Shown piece by piece: positions 10,174 to 35,100 of a stretch of DNA of 64,000 bases. How positions within the stretch are numbered: position 1 is the first letter of the stretch; each line of letters begins with the position of its first letter. The DNA is from Gyrodactylus bullatarudis (lineage: Eukaryota; Platyhelminthes; Monogenea; Gyrodactylidea; Gyrodactylidae): contig SSNU01000046.1 in the NCBI GenBank assembly GCA_012064415.1, forward strand, positions 76,119-140,118, written 5' to 3'. The notes below the pieces were generated by a model. That model was not told the origin of the DNA, made no database searches, and worked only from the letters and a program-made list of their open reading frames with translations. Made by a program: the position numbers and the translations under genes.

Positions 10174-11115
10174 ATGGTTACAAAAGGTGTACTGAGAGCA
10201 ATAATATTAGAAGATCATCCTGCAAATATTGATCATGCTTACAAACTGCGAACAGCAAAAGTGGCAAATTTTGAAAAGGACTTGAGGACAATATACGACT
10301 TTGAAGATTTCATGCGTAGATTTTCCAAGGATATTGGAGATGATAAAATGATAATCTATGAGGAAATTAAAAATAAAGCCAATTTGAGTGATAAGTCCTC
10401 AAATATTGAGTCCATGCTCGAGAATGCTTATTTTACAAAAGAAAAAAAACAAATTGTGGTCTCTCCGGCGGAAAAATTGATTTTGTTGAAAATGATCCTT
10501 ATATCCTTATCGTATCAAGATCTTTTCTTCCGTAATTACCACATTTATTATCAGGAACAAAAAATTAGATTGATTGAGGTCAATATCAAGGAGAAGTTGT
10601 CAAATGTCTCGTTAGACTTGAAATATTTTATGAAGGAGCAACGAAAACTGGAAACTGATTATTTATATGATCAGCTGAAGCACTTTTGTTGGTTGCTAGA
10701 TTTTGAGGAGAAATGGTTGCTATGCAGATTGATAGATGAATATAGCAAAAGCGAAGAACTTGTTTATCCGGATCCGAAATATTTGAGTGTAACTTATACT
10801 TTAGCGTTTGTCAAAATTTACGCTTTAACTTTGCAGAGATACGTGAACAATAAAAGTCTTTCTTATATGCAAGATGTAAATAGAGCAAGTATTCTCAAGT
10901 ATCTAACCGATAATGAACGCATCTTAAAGAGTTTCTATGTTAGGATACACTTTGAAAAGTTGAAGCACACATTTAACACCGATAATAATAGTATGCAACA
11001 AAAAAGTCTGATCGACTTAATGTCTGCAACATCCAGGAAGAAAGATTTGAAGAGTATGGGAATATTAATCCCACACACACCTAAAAATCCAAAAAAAAAT
11101 ACAAGTCCTTCATGA
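10174..11115 (+). CDS. Unrecognised protein (about 313 aa)
   Basis: A frame of 313 codons starts at the first in-frame ATG (10,174) and ends in TGA at 11,115. Upstream in-frame sequence back to about 10,117 is also open, so a 5' exon is possible. The protein is hydrophilic and apparently mainly helical. It includes YDFEDFMRRFSKDIGDDK near residues 40-60, an aromatic block (ISLSYQDLFFRNYHIYYQEQ) near 130, and a basic Ser/Lys-rich C-terminus ending in PKNPKKNTSPS. No transmembrane segment, signal peptide or known catalytic motif is visible, and I do not recognise the family. Codon use looks like the other genes. It could be a fast-evolving or lineage-specific gene. Confidence 0.6.
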   Translation: MVTKGVLRAIILEDHPANIDHAYKLRTAKVANFEKDLRTIYDFEDFMRRFSKDIGDDKMIIYEEIKNKANLSDKSSNIESMLENAYFTKEKKQIVVSPAEKLILLKMILISLSYQDLFFRNYHIYYQEQKIRLIEVNIKEKLSNVSLDLKYFMKEQRKLETDYLYDQLKHFCWLLDFEEKWLLCRLIDEYSKSEELVYPDPKYLSVTYTLAFVKIYALTLQRYVNNKSLSYMQDVNRASILKYLTDNERILKSFYVRIHFEKLKHTFNTDNNSMQQKSLIDLMSATSRKKDLKSMGILIPHTPKNPKKNTSPS

Positions 11116-12303
11116 GAAAATATATAATGATAAGGAAGAACATTTTGATTACTTTTCACTCTAAAATGAAATAAGAACTTTAGTTTATTATGGGATACTC
11201 ATCCCAGAAATAGAATAGATTTTGAGAAAAAAGGTTTCAAGACAAAAATATCGAATCTGAATGTGATATCTGGTTTCTCTTATTAATCTTAATAGTAAAT
11301 CTGTAAAAAAATTGACCCTATCAATTCTTGTAAGATAAAATTTCAGTACTGATCAACCAGCGTATTATTTGAAAAATACTTTGATCATGATGGCACATTA
11401 CCAATATGTAGGATAGGGGATTTGCTAATTTGAATATTATTCCCAAAACCGTTGAATAATTTTGTAGATTCTTGGATTTAAATGGACAGATGCGGTATAA
11501 ATTGTTTATCCAACACTTTTTAGACTGGATCTGATATTCTTATTCTATGTTGGTAATTTCTATATTTGATGTGGTAATAGAATAAATATATACTCAAGGA
11601 TCAGGATAGCTGACAGAGATCTTCTCTGGGAGATATAGAACTAGAGGCGAAAGAAAATTTTTTTACACTTGTCATAAATTAGATAAGAACCTAGATGCAT
11701 GATATCTTTATAGTTCGATATCAATGTGACTAACGGGTGCCTTAATGCATAAAGAGGATGTCAGATTATCAAATCTGCAATAAAATATCCACCTTCTTGC
11801 CCCCTAGTCTTATTTTGATCTCAAATAGAACATTTTATTCACTTTCTTACTTTTTGAAATCAACTCAGGTATTCAACACTTTGGAAAAGAGACAATTATA
11901 GAGATAGTTATATACAAAATATTTTTATTTCATCGATATATTTTAGATATTTTTTTCATACAATTATCAGAGATCATAAATTAGTAATAGATGAGAAAGA
12001 CTTTTTGGTTCTGTTTCTGAGTGAGGATCAAATTTCTCGGGAAAGGGTAAAATGACAGGGTTCAAAACAGAATAAGTTCTATATGTATTCCTGCAAGACT
12101 GAAAAATTTACTGGTTGATTTGATTGTACATGAATGAGATTACTATTTTGCCGGCAGATTACTATTTACAATAGGCTCAGCTGATAATCTTGACATGTCT
12201 AAGGAGGAAAAGAAATTGAAAAATTCTTAATTAAATTTTAAAAAATCAATAGTGAGTGATAAAATGCGAAATTTCGAGTTAAAAATAGCATATTCTTAAG
12301 ACT
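11116..12303. other. Intergenic between orphan gene and kinase 3' end
   Basis: No open frame, RNA gene or repeat end was recognised. If the last kinase exon is spliced further (possible donor at about 12,375), a downstream exon would lie here, but I could not find one. Confidence 0.4.
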
Positions 12304-24092
<11,789 letters not shown>

Positions 24093-24293
24093 TATAAATG
24101 ATTTATAACAAGACAAGATGATTTCACATATTAAAAATAACTGTCAACAATCATTTTAGACACAAGATGAGCTATTAATGAAAAGATAGAGTTTAAATTG
24201 AACGCAAAGATAAATTTTATCACTCAATAGAATTTTAAACAACAAAATTTCTAATAGGTCTTGTTTAAATAATTAAATTAAGTTTATTCGAAA
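24093..24293. promoter_or_regulatory. Putative bidirectional promoter, DYRK1 / FBXO16-like
   Basis: Only 201 bp separate the predicted start codons of two genes that point away from each other, so both 5' ends and promoters must share this space. I see no clear TATA box or Inr in it. The call is from arrangement alone. Confidence 0.5.
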
Positions 24294-24987
24294 ATGAAGC
24301 AGGATTATGAATCGAATTATTCTGAAAAGATTGTCACAGATAGACGAAAACTAGCTCTGACATGGGTAAAATGTTAAACTTATTATATAGTTTTTCTCGT
24401 GGAATAAAGAGAACAAGGAGAAATTTATCAAATTACTCTTAAAAAGCTGTAAAGCCGAAGATGTTATTTTTCTCAAGAGAAATCTCAAGTTAAGATTTGA
24501 AACCGATTCAATTGACTTTTTAACTATTCTACCTAGAAATATATCCTTGAAAGTTTTCAGCTATCTTGACCCTAAATCGCTTCTGGCTTGTTGTCAGGTT
24601 TCATGGACTTGGAAGAATATTGCAGAACTCGATGTCATTTGGCGTCCTAAATGCATCAAGCTGAATCTATTTCCTGTTTCAGTAGAAGAAACTTGGAAAG
24701 ATGTCTATGTGAAGAATCTTAGGAGGTATAAAGTCAATAAAAAGTGGAATATAACTCGAAACGAAGAAAACATTTCAGTTATGAGTGATGAAAATATCAA
24801 AGAAAACCTATTTGAAGCTGCAATTAAATCCAAAGTTTCCAAATTCATCAAGGAACCTAATTCAGTTGACGATCGGGTGAAAAATCAGAGTCAATACATG
24901 GATCCAATCAGAAATATAGTAAGAGAACTCGGTCCAAGAAAATTAGCCTCAAACTCAAAAGCTTCCACTGCAGTCTTCAAAATCTGA
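24294..24987 (+). CDS. FBXO16: F-box protein, FBXO16-like
   Basis: Two predicted exons, 24,294-24,365 and 24,391-24,987 (about 222 aa), separated by a 25-bp intron (GTAAAATG...ATATAG); the frame is blocked by stops without splicing. The F-box lies at about residues 65-110: DFLTILPRNISLKVFSYLDP, then LACCQVSWTWKNIAELDVIW. This matches the FBXO16 subtype (DFTTVLPR...FLDPRSLC...QVCWHWKNLAELDQLW). The exon 1/2 junction (LTWFFSWNKENKEKF) also fits the region before the F-box in that family. F-box proteins bind SKP1 in SCF ubiquitin ligases and present substrates. The C-terminal half is poorly conserved, so the substrate is unknown. It is shorter than the human protein (about 290 aa). AATAAA motifs follow the stop. 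Confidence 0.75.
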
Positions 24988-26105
24988 TTTTTTTTAAATA
25001 AAAAGAGAGGTTTTCCAAAATAAATATAGTGTATATTTTGAATTGTTCATAAATTTATTCATAAATACAGCGAATTAGTAGTGATAAAATAGTTGAAACT
25101 TGTTCCTCTTTTTTTCTTTATAGAGCAATGATTACTCAGTAATCTCATGTTTAATCTTTCGTTTTTTTGAATGAGATTGGTTATCAGGATTTTACTTGTA
25201 AAATTTACAAATGTAGTACCTTTTTCATTAATCATAAACCATATAATAAATATTGTAATAAGGGGTGTGTTATGGATATGAAAATAATTCATAGGTTCAA
25301 TTGAGAGAGGCAAGATGTGTTTTTAAATATTAATTAATTTCTAATTAAAATGTAAGTATGAAAATTTCATAATAATCCTTGATATCAATCATGTTTTTCA
25401 TATTGAATACACAGCCATAAATAGGTTAAGTGAAGAATATTCGATATTGAGCTTGTAGGTAAATCCGGAGCATTGGCTTACAAGCTGAAAAAACCAATCA
25501 GACCAACGCCCACATTGTTCTAGCCAATGAGAATGAAGTGCGAGAAAATTGAACCAAACTTTTAATGAAAAAATAACGATGAGAGGTTCAGTAAATAGTG
25601 TAGGAGTAAATTGTTTTTATATGTAGAAAGAAAGTCATGGATTCATATAACTAATCTTTAGGGGGTGTGGGATGAGAATATTAATTATTGCTAATTTACA
25701 AGTATCAAAAAATATGGCTTTTTATAAATTCAAATTCATCAGACTATGGAATGATTTTCTAGTAAAAGGGGTCGAAAGATATCACGTAAAAGGGAAGATT
25801 GGATAAATACTGGTTTATCATAATCATATAAATTGTTTTTCTTGCTTGCTTTATCAAGTTCCTTGTCATGTTTAGCTGAAAAAAATTACATTTTTAAACA
25901 CACTTGAGCAACTCATCATTAAGCCTAGACTTCTGAACCGATTGAACTCTTTCATACGAAAAATCGGTAAACCAATAAAAATTATAAAATTCCAGAACTC
26001 TGATTGATTAACAAAAAGTAATCCAATAGAATTCCAGTATGATAAAAAATTTTCTTTGTTCCTATTGGCTCCACCTGAATGGGTATAAAGGGTTCAAAAC
26101 CCTAC
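24988..26105. other. Intergenic between convergent gene ends
   Basis: The 3' ends of the FBXO16-like gene (plus) and DENND4 (minus) face each other here. AATAAA-type signals occur just after 24,987. I found no convincing gene. The minus frame at 25,059-25,313 has no ATG context or homology that I recognise. Confidence 0.4.
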
Positions 26106-29100
26106 TCAGAAAATACTTTGTAAACCCTGAGCCATAGATACTATATATCGAGTAATTATATCCGTAGAATTCAGAAATAAGTTCTCTAGGAATCTTTTTT
26201 ATCAAATAAATAAAAAAAGTTTACAATGGTAAAAAATAGCTCACCATAATCAGTATCATTGCCTTCTAAGTAGATAATCATGAACATAATTTCTCGATAG
26301 AGGGAAACGTTCTCTTTCCATATGATACACTTTTTAGCATGATGACATGATGGATAAGAGTCAAGATTAACATTATGAATGGATTCACTTCGAAGACGTA
26401 AGAGCTGTTTGAACATTTCGTCATAGTTATGCTGGGAAATGGCTGTGACAAGGCGCTTGAGGCACATGGAAAAAATGCATTCAGTCACTTTCAATCTACC
26501 AGAAGAATCCATTTGGAGTGGGGTTGGGGTTTTATCTTCTTCATCCACTTGTTGTAACGTCTTATCTTCTAAAATATCAAATCGTATTTTAATAATAAAA
26601 AATAAAACTACTACAAAGTAGGTATATGAAATAATCAATTAATACCTTTTAATAATTCATCATATCTACGGTAGAGATATTGGGATGACTGCCTTCTAGG
26701 TCCTATGTCATTCCACTTGCCGACAATTCGAATGGGCAATTTCCTCGAATAATCAATCACCTGAATAAAAATAACCATAAATTTCAACTTGTTTCGAAAT
26801 TAAGATGTGTAAAGTTCTTCAAATAAAAATTGAAAATAATACTTGAACCATGTTTTGAAACATTTTTGAACTTTTATATGAATATTTTAAACGAAAATTC
26901 TGCATTGAACAGTGCCAATTTTATGAGAAAAACCAATTGAGTGAAAATTGGCACAGCGATAAAATAAGAAAAGAATCATTCAATGCTGAAATTTTAGCTC
27001 AAAATGACAAAATAACTAAAGCCAATCAAGATGTGATTGATTCTCAAAGTTTGAAAAAATGGGATTTGGCGCCAAATCGAAATTTAAAAAATGAGAATAT
27101 TTTTTCAGATCTTTTTTCTTCAAATGGTAAAAGTGGGAAACATGAGTAGGATTTCAAAAATCTTTAATAAATTCGAATTCTTGATCTGTAAAAATCATGG
27201 ATTCCCAACTTCATATCAATTAGCTTTATATTGAGTAAACATAGTGGACAAAAGACGTTAATAAAGAAACTCACGGTATTATTTTTAGTGAATCGAAAGT
27301 TTTTATACACAATTTCATCCTGAAGACCATTCATTTTTGTCTGCCATGAAAGTAACCAGTCTTGTAACTTATCCAAGAGATGAGTTGAACAACCGATTCG
27401 ATAAAACCACCAGACAATATTCCACAAGACGTCTTGTTTCTCATTGAATGCTTGAATAACTGGGAGCCAAAGACCGTTTTCAGTTTTGAGTAATTCCCTT
27501 TCAAGGATATCACGCAGTGACAATGGATTCAAGTAGGAAACATTGATTTGGGCCACTTCATAAACACGAGTATTCTCAGGATCACTTTTTCCCTCATTTA
27601 TAGAGCTGGATAGAGATTCCTTTGAAGAGTTTTGTTGACTGAGGACTTTCTCATTCTTCATAATGCAGTATATTTTTATGGACAACTTTGGCTTCAACGG
27701 TTTCATACAGTGAATACAGTCAACTTGATCGACAGTGTTCTTCTGGGTGTAGAGAAAGAGAATTTCTTCGTCATACAAAATTCTCTCACAGTCTGGGCAC
27801 TTTATACATGATGAGATTGACAAGACTAGCTCATACGGTCTAAAAGTTAAAAGATCATTTAGAAAAATAATTGTTCGATGAATTTTATTGACAAGACTAG
27901 CTCATACGGTCTAAAAGTTAAAAGATCATTTAGAAAAATAATTGTTCGATGAATTTTTCACCACAAAAATCAGCATTGCTAAAGCTAATTGATATGAAGT
28001 TGAGAATCTATGATTTTTACAGAAATGACGATATTTTCATCAAGAATTCGAACTTGTTAAAGATTTTTTGGAATCCTACTCAAGTTGCCCACTTTTACCA
28101 GTTGAAGAAAAAAAATCCTAAAAAAATATTTTTATGAAAAATATGGCAATTTTTCAAATTCCCATTTGGTGCCAAAATCCTATTTTTTCGAACTTTGAGC
28201 TGAAAAATTTTATTGATTTGAAAGTTGGAGGTTGATCAGGTTTTTCAGGATCAAGATTAGACAAGAAAATCAATTCAACTGAATCTGATCTTATGCATAC
28301 TAGGGTAATACAAAATTTTATTTTACCCGAACAATGTTCTATGCCTTAATCAAAAATTGATGTTTTAACCATGAAAAACACATTTTTGAAAATCAAAATG
28401 AAAATTTTTCATGTTCTGATACACAAAACTCCCATTTTCCCTAAAATCATCAAAATTTCCCTAATTTCCTAGGAATTTCTTTCAAGATGTAACAAAAGAC
28501 TCAATTTTTACTATAAGCCCAATTTTTATTCAAATTGTTACAAAAACAATTCAAAAATCTTGATTTTGTCCTTTCTCGTAGTAGAATTCATTGAAAAAAT
28601 CTTGGAGCGTGTTCAGAAGTTGTCATTTTCAATCGAGATTTTGTATACCAGAACAAAATCGAAATCGTATGGTTTTAAAAGAAGAAATGCATAGTTTTCG
28701 TTTATCTCAAGAATGAGATTAAGGCTGAGAAAAGTTGAAAAATTTGGCCTACTCTCATGCATAGCCTAATCTTGATCCTGAAAAACCTCTTTTGATCAAC
28801 CTCCAACTTTCAAATCAATAAAATTTTTCAGCTCAAAGTTCGAAAAAATAGGATTTTGGCACCAAATGGAAATTTGAAAAATGGTCATAGGATTTTTTTC
28901 TTCAACTGGTAAAATTGGGCAACATGAGTAGGATTCCTAAAAATCTTTAACAAATTCGAATTCTTGATGAAAATATCGAAATTTCTGTAAAAATATAACT
29001 TCATATCAAGTTGATATTATCAACTAACTTCTGATTATATATGCACCAATCATGGTCGTAGAATTCATAAAAATAATTGCATGAAAATAACTGTAAATTC

Positions 29101-32100
29101 GTCAGAATCAGAGTATATACAAACTATAGGAGAGACAAAAGATTGAATGCGAAAAAAATTCTCTGGAACTTTAAGAGCTAAGAATAATCAAAGTTCAATA
29201 AATTTGAGCAAGTAACTTACACAAATATTTCTTTTCCATCACTGTTCGGAGTTTTAGCTAAAAACATGATAAATTAGGATAAATTCTAGTTTATTCAAAA
29301 AACTTGTATGCAACGTTTAAGAAGCTACCTTGAAATCCTAGGTATCCCTTTATGTGAAATGTACAAGCTTCAATTTGATTGGTTATAAAAAAAGAAATAC
29401 GATAGGACTTTGATATTTTTGCTGCATGCAATCTTACACAACTTGAAAATGGGTCCATTCTATTCGAGAGAAGCACAACAAAAGGTAGATCAAAGAAATT
29501 GCACAAGACTTGAAACAATATTGCCTGATTACACATTTGACAAAACAAATTTCAGAACTTAATTCACTTTTATGGACATGTTAGACTCCATATTGTTTCA
29601 TCTAGATCTACCAAGGACCCTTAGAATTTAAGAAAGTGCACCAGAATCTTAAAAGTGTTGTTAATGAAGTGATTATATACTGATATTGTGAAGATGAGAC
29701 AAAAAATTCGAATTTGTCCATAAACGTTAGTCATTATTGTGAGAAATCGAACCATTTATCAATTATCACTAGAGCCTCAAATAGTAATGAAATGCTTATT
29801 TTGACTAGCTGTTCCATCTGTTCTGATAACGATTTAAAAAAATTAGTTTTCAGTGTTCAAAGTCTTAAAATGTATTATTTTGAAGAGATGATTTTAATAT
29901 TTAACAATTTTCCAAGCTCAAAAATAACCTTGAAGATGATAATTTTGAAATTATCGCGAAATTTTAGTTAAATTTTAATATTAGTTGATTTTTCATATTT
30001 TAATTCGGTTTACTTATAAGTAGATTATGCAAGAATTTTTGGTAAAATATTGAAAAAATACCTTAAAATCGAAAAATATTATAATCTTCAAGAATGATTT
30101 TTTTGATGCTCTACTTATCACGAAGGAAAATGATTGAAAATTTCGAAATCAACTTTCATGTTCAAATTCGACCTTTTGAGATTTAAAATGTAACTTTTTT
30201 CTTTAGAATTGTCAAGTTTTTAAATTCTCAACTTTATATTTCTATGCTATAAGATGAATAAAACCCTTTTCTTAGATTTTTTAGGTTATATAGCATTGTA
30301 ATAACCAATGATCGGAATAAAATCAAAATTCAAGGCGTAATTATGCAATAAATATTAAAGCAAACATTTCACGACGACATTCAACTGAAACTTGACTCAT
30401 TTCAAAGAGAATAAAAAATATTTTGATCTTGATCAAAATATCTGCATAAAGAAAAAGTTTTGTTAGAAATGTAATGTACTTTGTTGTTTTCTTGTGTGTA
30501 GAAAATGTCCTTGAATTATTTATGAGACTCACTCCTCTGTAGATTGTATGGCTGAAAAAGAAAAATTCTATAAAGTAATTATAGATAAATTATTGAATGT
30601 CTCGAGTCTCTGTTCCTTGGTTAAACTCAGTTATAACGAGATCAAAAGAATGCCCATAAATGCTTATGGTTTCAATCGGTTTTCTATATCACATTGAAAA
30701 ATCAGGTTATACGAGTAAATAAAAATTTACGGACTAAGTAATACTCAGTAAGTATTCGTATTCATTTGAATTAGAACTTTTACAAAAAGCTCAGCGTTCG
30801 CAGCTGCCAACAAAATAAAACTGGTCCGATAAGCTTATAAATTCAATAAAAAAACGAAGATAATGGTATTAAAAAAAAGGCATTAATGACGGTCTTATTG
30901 GGCCCATTATTAGGTAACAAATAATAATAAATGGCCTTCTTTTAAATTCATATATTAAGATAACATTTAAATTAGCAAACAAGTTCATCAAATCCAACGG
31001 TAGTACCCTTGGAGAAAGTAAAAGATTGATATTTTAAGAAAGCAAACATCCAATTAATTGTATATGAATTGAAAAAACAACGAATAACAAGCAAAAATCA
31101 ACTTGAGGGTCTGTAAGTTCTCTTATTTTAAAAAATTATCTGATTTGCGTGACGAGAAGAATGAGAAAAATGCTTAACCCTTTCAGGTCCATGGCTCATA
31201 TGTGAGCCAAAGTATTAAACCTTAAAGTTTTTTGTAGAAATAAAGATCCCATAAATAAAAGTTACACACCATTAAATAACTTGTTTATCAATGTTCCCTA
31301 AAAAAGTTGGACCAAAATTTATTTTATTAGAATTGACTAAATCTATCTTATTCATTAAAGAAATCCTAGAATTACTTGTGCGGTCGCTTGAAAATAGACA
31401 GGGAAAATGTATTGAAAAGTGTCGAAAAAAAATTTCTATTAAAAAATTTTCAGCTGATTTAAGGTTTTATTATTCATCTACAATTCATTCTGATTCCGAA
31501 TATTCATTCATATATATAGTGTTTGAAGTCATTAAATAGAGTCGGACTTGAAAGGGTTAATTTGATTTGGATCCAACGAGGAAATTATGTTCAAGAGATT
31601 CATGTGATAAAAAAATTATAAATTTTCAAGATGAAGAAAGAAGTATATTGGTAAATAGTAATTGATTTATAATTTGGGAAACATATAGGTTCTCCTTCAG
31701 CTTCTAACTAAAAAGTTGTTCCCTTGTAGAAGGAGCATGTGATTTATTTTTAGTTAAGGTGAAAATGGAGTTTACTCAAAGATTCTCAGCCGTTCTTTTA
31801 ACTGATTGAGATCCTAATAAGTGGCTAACCTAAATCATTCTTTTATTACATAGTTTTAATAAAATAAATTAGAGAGCTATCTCCCTGGTGAGTTGATCTC
31901 TAATCTGTAATAATAATCCTTATTATAAAGCTTGAAGAACGATACATAGGCCCAGAGAAGATTCTAGGCACCCTTAGAGATGGTTCTTGCGAAGTAGAAG
32001 GTATCAAATCTCTTTTTAGATATGTAAACTTTTAAATCTTAATTATTTTTTCAACAAAATATTTCACAAGATTATAGAGAATGAATGACTTGTTTTATTG

Positions 32101-35100
32101 ATTTTATATTCGGCACTTTTTCCGAATCTGAATTATCTGAAGGACCTCATCCTCACTACTATTCGTGAATATCAGATTTTTACAGTCTACTTTGAATGAA
32201 ATAAAGAATAAAAACAAGCTTACTGCATCCGCCTTTTGTTTTTCCCAAAAGTTGTCAACATAGACAGGACGGGAAGTGTCTCGTGTAGCCCACGGACTAT
32301 CACAAATCAATTTGGACCATAGATTAACTAATTCCTTATCTATTGTTGACAGACGATGAATATTATCCTCAGATTGAACAGAGGTTTTGATCCTGTTAAT
32401 TGAGTGCTGGGGCATTGAAGTAAAGTTTTCCTAAAAATGATAATCAAATAAGGCAAAGGGTTTCCACGATAATTTCAAATTTTTCTTCGAGAAGATGAAT
32501 GAAGTTAAGAATTTATGGAATTCAGATCATGTAACTCACACCTATTAGTAGGAGAAAAAATCTCAACGGAATTTAGTGCTAAATTTTCATTTTTTCAAAT
32601 ATGTAGCCACTTTAACTCTGCCACTTTCAAATCAATAAAACATTGATATCTAGAACCAAGTCGAAATTCGGAAAATGACTAAAAGAAATTTTCAAAAAAC
32701 TCAAAAATAATATTTTGGTAATCAGTGATTACTAATCACTATAGGGCCTCAAAAATGCATATAAAGCATACTTCCGATTCGAAGTTTACTTTTTAATCTA
32801 AACACAATGGGGTATTTTAAATTGCTGTGGGGGTAAGAATTTCATCAAGCCCACTAGAATTCCATATTTCACAGTTATTTGTGATCAAAATGAGAAAACC
32901 TCATCCTCATATCGTTTTAGAGCCTCGACTTTGATTGATAAAGGTAAGCTTACAGATCTATTGTCAAACGTTTGAATTTTTCGAGCGGGAGTATTTGACT
33001 CATCAATGTTTACACTAGGCATATTCGAAACAATCTTTTCATAGGCACTTTTCAGCTCGATTATCTTTGTATTCCTAAAAATGAATTATGTTGAACAAAT
33101 TTTAAGAGTTTTTAATGAAATAAAGTCAGACATGGATTTACTTTTTAATAGAGGATACAAATGAATTAAAGTAAGATGGAGATCCAGGAGATATTTCGCC
33201 AGTTCTAGTATCATGACGATGTGGAGATTCAAATTCTCTAGCTGGACGATTTTTCTGCAGATAATAGGAGTGCAGTTCACTCTTCTCGCCTGGTAATCCA
33301 GAGAAGGTCTTTTTCGCTGAATTCGACTCAGCTTCAGAGATTCTAGAAAAATTAAAATTAATAAACTATTTAATGATATCCCTTTCGATACCATAGCTAA
33401 ACGAAGAAAGTCTTGAGTTTGATTCTTTAAAAAATAACTTAGAAAGGACGAAATTTTATGAAAATGCTTTACCTTCACATAACTTGATCAGGTTCTGTTT
33501 TCTATTGAAATACACACTCAGCAAATGTCGGAATATCTTTTAAAATTAATTTGATCTAATTACAAAACAACTTGGATATTCATTGAAGATTTAAGGTTAA
33601 AATTTACCCCGATTTCAAGGGACTCTTAGTGGAGGTTTGGCTCTTTTTTCAGTTATAAAATTCTGATGTAGTTTTTCACCTTGATCACGAATCTGATATT
33701 CAAAAAAAATTGGCTGCCTGTGAGCTGAGATAATAAACAGAAACCGAAATTTCGGAAAACACCTCTTAAACTTTTGCCATTTAAAAAAATATTAAAAACA
33801 TTGAATAATAAATTCTACACCGTTTAAAAGAAGGATAAATTTTGAGCATAATGGTTGTTTTTTTATTTATCCCAAAAGGTTTTCCGACTGTTAAGACGAG
33901 CCGTAGAAAAAAAAAATTTGTAAAATTGGTGAAAATTCCGGCACAAAAATTCGGTTTTCTCTGAAACAAAAATAAAAAATTCCAAATTTTATCCGAGTTT
34001 TTTATAGTATGATACTTTTGTATACCGAAATGATTACTATAACAATCACTATATTTCATAATCCTTATGTTTTAAGAAATACTACACCTATCTATCCCCT
34101 TTCTTTTCATAAAGATAGACCAATACAAGCCAGAAGACAACATAGTTAGGTAGCAAGCGAACAACGTTATAGTAAATCTATGCTGATCAGCTCCCAGAAG
34201 AACTACTTGGTTTAAAATAATAATACCAAAATGAATCTTTTTAAACCTAGATTAAAGTTGAGACCCCAAACTAATTTTTGTTTTTTTGATACAGGCCTAA
34301 TTTCATGCATAAAAATATACCTTGATTTGAATTAACTACGGGTTACCTACTCAGCTTACATAAGTCTTATCATTTTTGAAAATTGACAAGTTTAATAATT
34401 TTGATCAAAAAGGATTATGAAGGATGATAGAAAACTTGGTAAAAGACTCCACAAAATAATCATTTTTCTTATCCCTTTGATAGTTTCTATCTGCTTATTG
34501 GATCAATCGAAACATGAAAAAGAAAGAGGACTAAATCTACGATGCACCAATGCCTGAAGACAAGAAAGAAGTCTTAGATACAGCAACAAAGTTCTTTATT
34601 AAATCCTGGCAGGGATTGAACCAATCAGATTATCTCAATTTTGTATAGATTCAACATTCATTTAGAATAGGTTATTGAATATTTCATAAATTTCTGAATC
34701 TTTTGACTCGAGGTCATGTTAATTTTAAAGAAAAAAATGAATAAAAATTGACCTTCAGCCAGGAACCTTGAAAAAGTTTTGTTTTTATTTTATATAAAGA
34801 GAGTAAACTTACAGCGGTTCATTTTTAAGATTGGGCTGGAAATTTATCGGTGCCTTTGAGTTATGATCCTCATTATTGATGAATTTAGATTTCTCAGAAG
34901 TTTCTGTAAAAAAATATTTTGATGAAAAACATGTGACATGAGATATTTGGAATAAAAATGATTTTGAGGATGACTCAAATAAGTTGACTTTTTCATTGAA
35001 AAAAATCGATAATTATTATTCGTTTCATCTTATAGAAAGAGCCAGTAGATTTATTAATAGAAATGCTTGATAGAAAAAAATGATACAGTTCGATTTTATT

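Noticed and set aside
34540..34648. Short plus-strand frame IYDAPMPEDKKEVLDTATKF and onward in a DENND4 intron
   Set aside because: It looks coding-like but is only about 37 codons, with no start, splice support or recognised homology.
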